This document shows, piece by piece, positions 35,165 to 42,901 of a stretch of 64,000 nt of DNA. The notes below the pieces were generated by a model. It saw nothing but the letters and a program-made list of their open reading frames with translations, had not been told where the DNA came from and did not search any database. Every line of letters starts with the position of its first letter. Position 1 is the stretch's first letter. Location: NCBI GenBank assembly GCA_963782415.1, contig CAWAJT010000006.1:62001-126000 (forward strand), given 5' to 3'. Made by a program: the position numbers and the translations under genes. This DNA comes from Bog-473 sp963782415. GTDB lineage: Bacteria > Actinomycetota > Acidimicrobiia > Acidimicrobiales > RAAP-2.

Positions 35165-35752
35165 GTGGCAGACTCGAGATGTGCCGCCGCGCACGTCGAA
35201 GTAGAGCCAACTGAGCCACCAGTAGACACCGGCGGTCATACTCGGCCCCGCGTCCAGGTGCTGTCTCTCTGTGTCTGTATTGCAGGGGCGGGAGCCATTG
35301 TGGCGGCGGTGCATCTGCCCTGGTTCGGATCGCTTGGAGACGAATCGGTGCCCCAGTTCACCGCCGTCTCGGAGACCTTGTGGCGTCACGGACCGGTTCC
35401 CGGCGCTCAAGACTGGGGCTATCTGATAGCCGCCTGGTCGGTCCTGATAGTCGTTTGGGCACTGGGAGCTGCCTTCGCCTGCGCTTTCGGCGGTGCCCGC
35501 AATCGCGTGCCCATAGGCCCACTCTTACTGGGTCTCGCCATTGCATCTGTAGTCGCAATTGTGATGGTGGTAGCTGAGATGACTGCGAGCGCGCAGTTCG
35601 ATCTGGTGTCGTATGCGCATACTGACTGGGGAGCCTGGATTGGCCTCAGTCTGGCAGTTATGTCCTCGCTCGGAGCGTGGCTTGCATGGGCAACTTGGTG
35701 TTACCCATACCTCTGGGGACGAGCGGACGCCGCTCAGCTGAGCATTCCATAA
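35165..35752 (+). CDS. Four-helix membrane protein
   Basis: 195 residues from a GTG. Hydrophobic segments are at about 32-52, 84-110, 118-140 and 158-180. An extracytoplasmic loop lies between the first two helices. No family recognised. It shares a cassette-sized interval with the convergent zinc-ribbon gene. Confidence 0.6.
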   Translation: MADSRCAAAHVEVEPTEPPVDTGGHTRPRVQVLSLCVCIAGAGAIVAAVHLPWFGSLGDESVPQFTAVSETLWRHGPVPGAQDWGYLIAAWSVLIVVWALGAAFACAFGGARNRVPIGPLLLGLAIASVVAIVMVVAEMTASAQFDLVSYAHTDWGAWIGLSLAVMSSLGAWLAWATWCYPYLWGRADAAQLSIP

Positions 35753-35779
35753 CCCGTGTAGGTGGGACGGTTTGCCTCG

Positions 35780-35947
35780 CTATTCGGAAACCGTCGTCCA
35801 TGACGTGCCACCACAACGAAAGCACGGCCCAGGAGGCGGAAGCGCGATCGCGTCTGAGCCAGGTTCGGTCACCTCGCTCAGACGAGACCTCGTCCGCTCG
35901 CTGCCGCAACCGTCACATCGCTCAACGATCCGAGCCAGTTCTGCCAT
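35780..35947 (-). CDS. 55-residue zinc-ribbon protein
   Basis: The ORF starts MAELARIVERCDGCGSERTR and ends near GPCFRCGGTSWTTVSE. Two CxxC pairs (residues 11/14 and 42/45) form a typical zinc ribbon. Its start lies just left of boundary repeat copy 15. Function unknown; small zinc ribbons often bind nucleic acid or proteins. Confidence 0.6.
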   Translation of the reverse strand: MAELARIVERCDGCGSERTRSRLSEVTEPGSDAIALPPPGPCFRCGGTSWTTVSE

Positions 35948-35963
35948 CTCCCGAGGCTATGAG

Positions 35964-35975
35964 ATAGCCCCGTAC
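35964..35975 (+). repeat. Boundary repeat copy 15, left half
   Basis: ATAGCCCCGTAC, interrupted by an IS110 element. The right half is at 37317. Confidence 0.75.
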
Positions 35976-37316
35976 GATGCTCCTATGGGCTGTCAAGCCC
36001 GAGTTTGTCGTGAGGTAGGAGGCTGAAGACCTCCCGAGCGACATAGCGCTTGAGGCATCGCATCGCCTCCTTCTTGCTCAGCCCTTCACTGGTCCGTCGC
36101 TCGATGTACTCGGTGGTGCGCGGGTCATAGACCATGCGGGTGATCACGATGTGCCACAGGGCTGAGTTGGCTTGCCGATCGCCGCTGCGGTTGAGACGGT
36201 GTCGTGTCTGCTTGCCGCTACTGGCCTCAATGGGGGACACGCCGCAGAGGTGGGCAAAGGCAGCTTCGTTGCGCAGCCGCTGTGGATTGTCGCCGGCGGA
36301 GACCAACAGGGCCGATGCGGCGTCGGTGCCGATGCCCAGGGCGCCGACGAGCTGTGGTGCGGTCTCGTTGACCAAGGGCTTGAGGAGGGCGTCGATCTCT
36401 GAGATCTCCTCGCCCAAAGTGATGGCTCGTCGAGCCAGCATGCGCAAGGTGAACTTGGTGAGCGAGGCGACGTCGCGCTTGGCGCCAGGCCGATAGGCCG
36501 AGGCGCGCTCGAGGAGGTGCAAGACGTTGAGACCCCGGAGCTCATCTCGGATGGAGTCAGGTGCGGTCGAGACCAGGCCGCGCATCTGATTGAGCGCCTG
36601 GGTCCGAGCTTTGCGAGCTGAAGCCCGAGCGACGCGCAAAACCCGCATGGATTCGACGTTTCCGTCCCGCGTCTTGGCTTCGCCACAGGCATCACCGGAC
36701 AGGGCGGCCCGTGCGGCCGTGATGGCGTCCTCGGGATCGGACTTGCCCTTGCGGCGACGTCGTTGGCGATTGGGCCGGTCGACCTCGACGACGCGGACCC
36801 TCTCGGCCTGGAGGTGACGCGTGAGCCCAGCCCCGTAGGACCCGGTCCCTTCCACGCCGACCAGCTCGACAGAGCCGAAGTCGCTCAGCCAGCCCAGCAG
36901 CTTCTTGTAGCCGTCGCCCGTCGTGGGGAAGCTCTCGACGCCGAGGAGAGCCCCTCGTTCGTCCAAAGCCGCAGCTACATGGACGTCGAGGTGCGTATCG
37001 ACCCCGCCGGTGATGCTCCGTGCCAAATTGGTCACTGTCATCCCTTCGTTGGTTTGGGTTGGGGTGACACCGCACAAGCGGGACGACGGACAAGACAGCG
37101 ACGGGCCTGTGTGAGGCAGGCTCCTATGAGGTCACTCCGTCCGACCGGCGGGTGTCGAGTGGGTGACCGGGCCAGGCCGACGGATCGTACGAAGGACAGT
37201 CCGAGAGGACGTCAGCCGGAATATTGGAGTCAGACCTGGCCTGGGCACCCACCCACACGCTGGCCAATCCATTCACCGAAGTGGTGGATCACTCAGCGGC
37301 CAAGTCAATCCTCGCT
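35976..37316 (-). mobile_element. IS110-family element (type 2), copy 1
   Basis: 1352 bp (35972-37323, including target-derived edges) recur at 45609-46960 in the same orientation. I saw one base difference, at 36249 versus 45886. The 5' leader before the transposase is about 240-275 bp and could encode a bridge RNA. The boundary repeat is split exactly at its centre. Confidence 0.9.
35983..37041 (-). CDS. IS110-family transposase
   Basis: About 352 residues. The DEDD domain begins ITGGVDTHLDVHVAAALDER, with VGVEGTGSYGAG and DPEDAITAARAAL. The Transposase_20 domain has ALGIGTDAASALLVSAGDNP and ANSALWHIVITRM. A GTG six bases inside (37035) may be the real start because GAAGGG abuts the ATG, as at 24397. 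Intact. Confidence 0.92.
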   Translation of the reverse strand: MTVTNLARSITGGVDTHLDVHVAAALDERGALLGVESFPTTGDGYKKLLGWLSDFGSVELVGVEGTGSYGAGLTRHLQAERVRVVEVDRPNRQRRRRKGKSDPEDAITAARAALSGDACGEAKTRDGNVESMRVLRVARASARKARTQALNQMRGLVSTAPDSIRDELRGLNVLHLLERASAYRPGAKRDVASLTKFTLRMLARRAITLGEEISEIDALLKPLVNETAPQLVGALGIGTDAASALLVSAGDNPQRLRNEAAFAHLCGVSPIEASSGKQTRHRLNRSGDRQANSALWHIVITRMVYDPRTTEYIERRTSEGLSKKEAMRCLKRYVAREVFSLLPHDKLGLDSP

Positions 37317-37330
37317 GCCGGGAGTGAGAC
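37317..37330 (+). repeat. Boundary repeat copy 15, right half
   Basis: GCCGGGAGTGAGAC. Rejoined with 35964-35975 it gives a standard site. Confidence 0.7.
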
Positions 37331-37407
37331 GGTCATGTGTCCGCTCGCCGGCAGCTCTGAACCGCCCCGGGAATGGTGATTGCTCTTTCCTTTGAGAGGA
37401 TGGAGCA

Positions 37408-37743
37408 GTGTCAGAACACAAGAGAAACCCCCGCCCGCCGTACCCTCCCGAGTTCCGGGAACGGGCCGTGCGCATGGTGCTCGAGCACCAGGGCGAGTAT
37501 CCGTCGCAGTGGAAGGCGATCCAGTCGATTGCTGAGAAGCTCAAGGTGAACCACGAGAGTCTGCGCATCTGGGTCCGCAAGGCCGAGACCGACGCCGGAA
37601 CCCGTCCGGGGCTGACGACCGACGAGCGCACGAGGATGAAAGAACTCGAGCGTGAGAACCGCGAGTTGCGCCGGGCCAACGAGATCTTGAAGGCGGCCTC
37701 GGCTTTCTTTGCGCGGGAGCTCGACCCGCAACCGCCCAGATAG
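37408..37743 (+). CDS. IS3 transposase OrfA (in truncated element)
   Basis: 111 residues: HTH_Tnp_1 domain (YPPEFRERAVRMVLEHQGEY) and a heptad helix (LERENRELRRANEILKAAS). This is the IS3/IS1372-like OrfA common in actinobacteria. Complete, but OrfB is not. Confidence 0.88.
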   Translation: MSEHKRNPRPPYPPEFRERAVRMVLEHQGEYPSQWKAIQSIAEKLKVNHESLRIWVRKAETDAGTRPGLTTDERTRMKELERENRELRRANEILKAASAFFARELDPQPPR

Positions 37744-38107
37744 TCGCCTTCATCGACGACCACCGTCACCGGTTCGGGGTCGAGCCGATCTGCCGGGTGC
37801 TCTCAGAGCACGGATGCAAGATCGCCCCGAACACCTATTGGGCGGCCAAGAAGCGGCTGCCGTCGGCCCGAGCCGTGCGCGACGAGGAGCTGCGGGGAGA
37901 GATCCTGCGCGTCTGGGGCAACAACCTCGAGGTCTATGGAGCCGACAAGATCTGGACCCAGCTCAACCGAGAGGGCGTCCGGGTGGCCCGCTGCACCGTC
38001 GAGCGCCTGATGCGTGACCTGGGACTCTCTGGCGCCCGCCGGGGCCGGGCCTACAAGGTCACCACCCGCTCGGACGAACGCCAGCACCGCCCTGCCGACC
38101 TCGTCGA
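37737..38107 (+). pseudogene. IS3 OrfB N-terminal fragment
   Basis: Read in the -1 frame relative to OrfA: ATAQIVAFIDDHRHRFGVEP, then CRVLSEHGCKIAPNTYWAAK and the VYGADKIWTQLNREGV helix-turn-helix. It breaks off at ADLVDR before the catalytic Asp. The sequence that follows belongs to an IS110 end. Confidence 0.85.
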
Positions 38108-38129
38108 TCGAGATGATGCGGACTGCTCA

Positions 38130-38173
38130 CATCCGGAGTGGTGGACCGTCAACGGCCTACGTCAATTTTCGCT
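38130..38173. mobile_element. Remnant of an IS110 type 2 end
   Basis: The stretch GAGTGGTGGACC through GTCAATTTTCGCT aligns, with several changes, to the transposase-proximal end of the IS110 type 2 elements (GAAGTGGTGGATC ... GTCAATCCTCGCT). As in the intact copies it abuts the right half of a boundary repeat. Confidence 0.6.
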
Positions 38174-38188
38174 GCCGGACCCGGGTGC
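38174..38188 (+). repeat. Boundary repeat right half (orphan)
   Basis: GCCGGACCCGGGTGC, directly after an IS110 end remnant. The matching left half is missing. Confidence 0.5.
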
Positions 38189-38272
38189 ATTCGTCCGCCA
38201 TGTCGGTGCCCGTTACCTTGGGGGTTGCGCTTGAGCGAACCGATCCGATGCTCGGTGCGTCATCATCTGGGA

Positions 38273-38622
38273 ATGCGAAAGACTCTGACCCTCTCCTCCT
38301 GATAAGCCTCCTTGGAGCTAGTTCGCTCGCAGTGCATCTCAGTACGGTCGCGGCCCAGCCCAAGACAGGTGTGGCAACGGGCCAAGCGGTCGCCTGTGCT
38401 GGCCCAGCGGCTGAACCGGTCGCACATCTGAGCGTGTACCGAGGAAACACTCTTGTGCGCACAGCGTCCCTCCAGAGCGGTTCGAAGTTTGACTTCCTTC
38501 TGCAACCTGGCATCTACATAATCTCCAACCAAGGTCATCCGGGGCGATATGTGGGGAGCAAGCCCTTTCGCGTCCGTTCGGGAAAATCGACCCATGTTGT
38601 CGTTCGAAACTTCTGCCGGTAG
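38273..38622 (+). pseudogene. Secreted carboxypeptidase-regulatory-like domain protein, probable frameshift
   Basis: The ATG at 38273 begins MRKTLTLSS but meets a stop. One base out of frame the sequence continues as LISLLGASSLAVHLSTVAAQ, which completes a normal signal peptide, and then a beta domain (VYRGNTLVRTASLQSGSKFD, then LQPGIYIIS) like carboxypeptidase-regulatory/Cna-B folds. Mature part about 85 residues with two Cys. The frame break lies near 38297. The long upstream extension of the second frame reads through IS remnants and is not genuine. Confidence 0.55.
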
Positions 38623-38650
38623 AGCGCGGGGGCGTCCTTGCCAATCGAAC

Positions 38651-38677
38651 GTGCCCCAATACGCCGGATCGGGCCAT
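38651..38677 (+). repeat. Boundary repeat copy 16
   Basis: GTGCCCCAATACGCCGGATC followed by GGGCCAT. It separates the secreted protein from the GntR-ABC operon. Confidence 0.75.
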
Positions 38678-38731
38678 CCGTGACAGAGGACCCAGGAGCA
38701 AAGAACCGCCTTGCGCAGGTCCACCTTCTAA

Positions 38732-38761
38732 TATACTCTTCCACTAAGCCTTTAGTGGAAG
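38732..38761. promoter_or_regulatory. GntR operator overlapping promoter
   Basis: A perfect 10-bp inverted repeat CTTCCACTAA / TTAGTGGAAG with a 4-base spacer (38738-38761) directly follows a TATACT -10-like box (38732-38737). It lies 28 bp before the gntR start and should be the autoregulatory operator of the operon. Confidence 0.65.
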
Positions 38762-38789
38762 AAGTGATTAGTGAAAGGTAGTCGCTGTC

Positions 38790-39182
38790 ATGATCGAGTT
38801 TCAGCTCGACACCGCTTCGGGCGTGGCGACGTATCTCCAGCTGGTCCAACAAGTTCACCAGGCGCTTCAACTCGGCCTCCTCGAACCAGGTGATCAATTG
38901 CCGACGGCCCAACAGGTCGTGGCCAAACTGGCCATCAATCCGAACACCGTGTTGAAGGCGTATCGAGACCTCGAACGGGAGGGCTTAGTGCGCCCTCGTC
39001 CCGGCCAAGGCACCTTTGTCGTCGGAACCCTGCCGAGAACCGATCCCGCCGCGCAGGCACGTTTTCTCGCATCGATGACGAAGTGGCTGCAGTCGGCACG
39101 TGATGCAGGTCTTGGTCCCGACGACATCGAAGCCATCTATCGAATCGCAGTCCGAAACTGCTTTGCAGAGGGAGTCGCATGA
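38790..39182 (+). CDS. GntR-family regulator (YtrA type)
   Basis: 130 residues. The N-terminal winged helix (PTAQQVVAKLAINPNTVLKA, then YRDLEREGLVRPRPGQGTFV) is canonical GntR. The effector region is the short helical tail of the YtrA subfamily, which typically represses an adjacent ABC transporter operon. It overlaps the ATPase gene by 4 bp. Confidence 0.92.
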   Translation: MIEFQLDTASGVATYLQLVQQVHQALQLGLLEPGDQLPTAQQVVAKLAINPNTVLKAYRDLEREGLVRPRPGQGTFVVGTLPRTDPAAQARFLASMTKWLQSARDAGLGPDDIEAIYRIAVRNCFAEGVA

Positions 39183-40075
39183 ACGGTGCCATCGAGACCG
39201 GTGGGCTCGGCAAGCAGTACGGACGGCGTTGGGCGCTGCGCAACTGCACGCTTTCAGTCCCTGCCGGCAAAGTTGTGGGCCTCGTTGGGCCGAACGGTGC
39301 AGGTAAGACCACCCTCTTGCACCTTGCCGTCGGGCTGCTTGCTCCCACCGCGGGCGAGATCAATGTTCTTGATGGACGTCCGGGTGATGGCCCCACCCAG
39401 CTCGGGCGAGTGGGCTTCGTGGCGCAGGACACACCGACGTACGCAGGGCTCTCGATCGGCAAGCACCTCCGCATGGGTGCATGGCTCAATCCGACCTGGG
39501 ACGATCATCTGGCGAAGCGCCGTATCGAACAGCTCGGGCTCGACCCACGACGGAAAACAGGAAAGCTGTCCGGCGGTCAACGTGCCCAGGTCGCCCTTAC
39601 GCTGGCCATCGCCAAACGACCCGAACTCCTCCTCCTCGACGAGCCGGTGGCTGCGCTGGATCCGCTCGCCCGGCGTGAGTTTCTGCAAAACCTTATGGAA
39701 GTCGTCGCTGAGCACGGTGTGACGGTCGTTCTCTCCTCACACCTTGTGGCAGATCTCGAACGAGTGTGTGACTACCTTGTCGTGCTGGTCGATTCGCAGG
39801 TCCAACTGGCCGGAGAGGTGGGCCCACTGCTGGCATCGCATCATCGACTCTCGGGACCACGGCGGGACCCGAACAGGCTCCCGGCGAGCCAAGAAGTCAT
39901 CGAGGAAAGCCATACCGACAAGCAGACCATTCTCCTCGTTCGCAGTGACGAATCGATCCTCGACCCTCTATGGACTGTGAGGCCGGTCTCGCTCGATGAT
40001 CTCGTGCTCGCCTACATGGGCAGGGCGCGTGGGACCGAGCAAATGCCCCGACAAGGATTGAGTGTGATGCAATGA
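39179..40075 (+). CDS. ABC transporter ATP-binding protein
   Basis: 298 residues. Walker A GPNGAGKTT, Q-loop VAQDTPTY, signature LSGGQRAQV, Walker B LLLLDEPVAALD and the switch His in VLSSHLVADLE are all present. This is the CcmA/DrrA-type exporter ATPase. It pairs with the permease that follows (4-bp overlap). A drug, antimicrobial peptide or stress-signal exporter is likely from the YtrA-type context. Confidence 0.95.
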   Translation: MNGAIETGGLGKQYGRRWALRNCTLSVPAGKVVGLVGPNGAGKTTLLHLAVGLLAPTAGEINVLDGRPGDGPTQLGRVGFVAQDTPTYAGLSIGKHLRMGAWLNPTWDDHLAKRRIEQLGLDPRRKTGKLSGGQRAQVALTLAIAKRPELLLLDEPVAALDPLARREFLQNLMEVVAEHGVTVVLSSHLVADLERVCDYLVVLVDSQVQLAGEVGPLLASHHRLSGPRRDPNRLPASQEVIEESHTDKQTILLVRSDESILDPLWTVRPVSLDDLVLAYMGRARGTEQMPRQGLSVMQ

Positions 40076-41037
40076 TTCGGTTCGCCTCGCTTCAGTTTCG
40101 GATCCAGGCTGCTCTGGCTTTCGGCGCGTTGGCAGCGATGGCAGTGATGTTGGGTTGGACCGGCCCACATCTGGTCCACCTCTACGACACGACCGTTGCG
40201 ACGTGTGGGGCACACGGGAATTGCGCCTCGGCGACGGCCTCGTTCCTCTCCACCGACCGCCTGCTGCAGGACCTCGGAAACGTCGTCATCGTCGTTCCAG
40301 CCCTCATCGGGATCTTCTGGGGCGCGCCGCTCGTAGCCCGCGAGCTGGAAACCGGGACGCAGCGGTTGGTGTGGACGCAAAGCGTGACTCGGACCCGCTG
40401 GATCGCGGTGAAACTGAGTCTGGTTGGTCTTGCCAGTATGGTTGTCGCCGGACTCTTCAGTCTCATGATGACCTGGTGGTCGAGCCCGATCGATCGGGTC
40501 AATATGAGCCTGTTCCCGGTTTTCGCGGAGCGAGGAATCGTCCCCATCGGCTACGCCGCCTTCGCCTTCGCTCTCGGCGTCACGGCTGGGGTGGTGATCC
40601 GCCGCACGCTGCCCGCGATGGCGACCGCACTCGCCGGGTTCGTCGTCGCCCGAGTGGGTGTCACCTATGCGGTGCGGCCCAACCTCCAAGCCCCCGTGCA
40701 TCTGACCTCAGCGCTCCACTTGACCTCGGGCATGGAGTACAGCCAATCGAACGGGGGACCCCTCACTTTGACCGGCGGCCACCCGGGCGCCTGGGTCTTC
40801 TCAGATCGGATCGTCGACCAGGCTGGTCACGCAGTTGGTGGGAACTTCCTCAGTCAGGGCGCATGCCTCCAAAGCAGGGGCGCAGCTGGCTGCATCGGCA
40901 AGCTCCGGGAAGTCCTGGTGTACCAACCAGCCAGCCGCTACTGGACGTTCCAGTGGTACGAGATGGCGATCTTCCTCGGTCTAGCGGTCCTCATGAGCGG
41001 ATTCTGCCTCTGGTGGGTCCGTCGTCGTCTCGCCTGA
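40072..41037 (+). CDS. ABC-2-type transporter permease
   Basis: 321 residues with about six hydrophobic segments. An early helix (AALAFGALAAMAVMLGW) precedes an extracytoplasmic loop with two Cys. Then come the conserved cytoplasmic APLVARELETGTQRLVWTQS, which contacts the ATPase, and five further helices. The last gene of the GntR operon, which together makes a complete two-component exporter. The largest multi-gene unit between boundary repeats. Confidence 0.88.
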   Translation: MIRFASLQFRIQAALAFGALAAMAVMLGWTGPHLVHLYDTTVATCGAHGNCASATASFLSTDRLLQDLGNVVIVVPALIGIFWGAPLVARELETGTQRLVWTQSVTRTRWIAVKLSLVGLASMVVAGLFSLMMTWWSSPIDRVNMSLFPVFAERGIVPIGYAAFAFALGVTAGVVIRRTLPAMATALAGFVVARVGVTYAVRPNLQAPVHLTSALHLTSGMEYSQSNGGPLTLTGGHPGAWVFSDRIVDQAGHAVGGNFLSQGACLQSRGAAGCIGKLREVLVYQPASRYWTFQWYEMAIFLGLAVLMSGFCLWWVRRRLA

Positions 41038-41042
41038 CGAAG

Positions 41043-41062
41043 ACACTGCGGCAATGCAGTGT
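41043..41062. terminator. Hairpin after the ABC operon
   Basis: ACACTGC / GCAGTGT with a 6-base loop, 6 bp after the permease stop. There is no T-tract, so termination is plausible but unproven. Confidence 0.4.
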
Positions 41063-41067
41063 GACTA

Positions 41068-41082
41068 GTGCCGCGTCAGACA
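41068..41082. mobile_element. IS630 end-like remnant
   Basis: CTAGTGCCGCGTCAG matches the left end of the IS630 element at 21609-21623. No transposase accompanies it, so this is a solo end or a coincident remnant. Confidence 0.4.
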
Positions 41083-41110
41083 CGTTCGCCCTGTCCTCCA
41101 ACGCAATTCG

Positions 41111-41121
41111 GAGCCGCGTTC
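41111..41121 (+). repeat. Boundary repeat copy 17, left flank
   Basis: GAGCCGCGTTC, poorly conserved. It pairs with the CGCCGGGAAG right half at 42871 once the IS110 element is removed. Confidence 0.4.
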
Positions 41122-41212
41122 AGCGCGGGTGAGTTCCTAACGGCGGTCAAGCCCCTCAAGCCACATTTTCACTAACTTCTTCGCGTGGCGGGTCGGTGGC
41201 CGGAGCGACCTT

Positions 41213-42562
41213 CTAGGCCGACTCCTTTCTGCCTCGACCCGCCGCCCTGTTCTTGAAGACTTTGGCTGGAGTGTTGCGGCGACGGGCGGCCCGGACTTTG
41301 GGGTCGATCTTGAAGCGGTCGGCGCAGGCTGCCTTGCCTTCGGGCTCGGTGATCGCCTCGCCGTCTTCGTCTCGCAGGTTGTAGAGCTCTCCTTTGCGCC
41401 AAGCGGCAGCGATCCGGGTGACGAGGACGGCCGAGACGGAACACAGTGCTGAGTTGTGGTGCTTGCCCTCGACCATGACGAGTCGGTAGTAGCGCTGGGC
41501 GAGGGTCGGGTCGATGTGTCGGGCGTGATCGGCGGCCAAGTAGAGGGCCTGGCGCAGGCCGGCATCACCGGCCTTGGTGATGCCCTTGTGCGCCGCCACC
41601 AGTCCGGACTGGTCGACCTTGGGCACAAAGCCGGTGAAGGATCTGACGCCGGCGAGGTTGGCGAAGCGATTGAAGTCGCCCGCGTTGGCCAAGATGGCCG
41701 CCGAGAGGACGGGCCCGAGGCCCGGCGCCGAGCGAACGATGCCCTTGGGGTCGGCCTCCTCATAGAGCACGGCGATCCGCTTGTCGGCCGCTGCGATCTC
41801 GTCGTCGAGTTGGCGCAGCACTCGGACCTCAGAAGCGATGTCGAGCGCCAACTCGGTGAAGTCGATGCCACCGCTCGACCACAGAGCGAGGGTCTCGTTC
41901 GCCATGGCCAAGAGCTCGTCGGCCTTGTCCTGGCGCCACAGTCCCGAACTTGAGCGGATCAACAACGCGGCCAGCCGAGACCGCCCGAGACGCTTGAGCG
42001 CCCGTGGATCGGCGTATTTCTCCAAGATGACCAGGGCGGTCCTCGACGCGGTGGCCGATCCGAGGGAATCGGCCCAACCCGGGCCCAGCAACTCGACGAG
42101 GGCATCGAGGGGCAGGCTGGCAGCACTGCGGCGCTTGACCAGGCTGAAGCGATGGCGCACGGCCCGGCGGAGCGATTGGGCCGGACCGAGGTTGTCGATG
42201 CCGCGCAGGCCCTCGGGGTGCAGCAACGGCAACCGAGCCAGCACCTTTGAGTCCAACCGGTCGGTCTTGGTGTGCTTGTTGTAGTAGTCCCGCAGGTCGG
42301 CCGACTGCTCGGGCGGCACCAAGATGACCGTGGCACCACGCGCTTGGAGCCAGGCCGACAGTGGCACCCAGGCGTTGCGGGTGGGCTCGAGGATCACGGT
42401 CACCGAGGCACCGTCTGGGATCTTCGCCCACAGGCGCTCGAGGTCAACGGTCGTCGTGCGGAACTTCCACGATGACCAGATGAACTCACCTCGCCCGTCG
42501 GCCAGGCTGGCCCGGTGGTCGGCCCGACAGGCGACGTCGATGCCCAACCTCACTTCACTCAT
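41213..42562 (-). CDS. IS110-family transposase (type 3)
   Basis: 449 residues. The DEDD domain starts MSEVRLGIDVACRADHRASL, with VILEPTRNAWVPL and the DRLDSKVLARLP motif. The Transposase_20 domain has SAPGLGPVLSAAILANAGDF and the C-terminal NSALCSVSAVLVTRI. It is longer than, and only distantly related to, the type 1 and 2 transposases in this window. GAAGGGA precedes the ATG at suitable spacing. Intact. Confidence 0.93.
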   Translation of the reverse strand: MSEVRLGIDVACRADHRASLADGRGEFIWSSWKFRTTTVDLERLWAKIPDGASVTVILEPTRNAWVPLSAWLQARGATVILVPPEQSADLRDYYNKHTKTDRLDSKVLARLPLLHPEGLRGIDNLGPAQSLRRAVRHRFSLVKRRSAASLPLDALVELLGPGWADSLGSATASRTALVILEKYADPRALKRLGRSRLAALLIRSSSGLWRQDKADELLAMANETLALWSSGGIDFTELALDIASEVRVLRQLDDEIAAADKRIAVLYEEADPKGIVRSAPGLGPVLSAAILANAGDFNRFANLAGVRSFTGFVPKVDQSGLVAAHKGITKAGDAGLRQALYLAADHARHIDPTLAQRYYRLVMVEGKHHNSALCSVSAVLVTRIAAAWRKGELYNLRDEDGEAITEPEGKAACADRFKIDPKVRAARRRNTPAKVFKNRAAGRGRKESA

Positions 42563-42870
42563 GGCATGTCCCTTCGTTGGTGGTCACTGATCGGTCGGCA
42601 CTCCGTCGTCGACCGGTGCACGTTCCGCAGGGGTGTGACCATCCAGACATTCAGAAGCAGGGGTCCGATTCGGTGATCGGCCGCCGAGTTCCAGAAAAGG
42701 GATGCACGTGCGTCGGGAGGCTCGTCTGGTCGACGATCACCGTTATGGAGTCGAGCTCTCGCTCGCTCCGACCCCCGTAAAGTCAAGCCAGAAGAACCGA
42801 CCCGACGCACCCTACGAAGGGCTTCCGCCAAATCGGTGGATGCCCGAAACCAACGCTAAATGCCCCCGTA
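42563..42870 (-). ncRNA. Candidate bridge-RNA leader of IS110 type 3
   Basis: This non-coding segment lies where IS110 elements encode the bridge RNA. It contains CGTCGGGA (42711-42718) and CCCCCGTA (42772-42779), each nearly or exactly one half of the boundary repeat centre. No structure was computed. The same segment recurs at 52408-52715. Confidence 0.3.
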
Positions 42871-42884
42871 CGCCGGGAAGATGA
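42871..42884 (+). repeat. Boundary repeat copy 17, right half
   Basis: CGCCGGGAAGATGA, immediately after the IS110 edge. Confidence 0.65.
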
Positions 42885-42901
42885 CTGGACGCGGCGCGTT
42901 G

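Larger units (their letters stand above)
37358..38107 (+). mobile_element. IS3-family fragment, right end lost
   Basis: The left terminal repeat TGAACCGCCCCGGG is present at 37358. The element stops abruptly inside OrfB near 38107, so it cannot transpose. Confidence 0.75.
41127..42870 (-). mobile_element. IS110-family element (type 3), copy A
   Basis: 1744 bp, delimited by comparison with copy B (49672-52715 minus its IS3). The right edge of the shared sequence is TGCCCCCGTA, and the boundary-repeat half CGCCGGGA follows. A 300-bp non-coding leader precedes the transposase. Confidence 0.85.
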
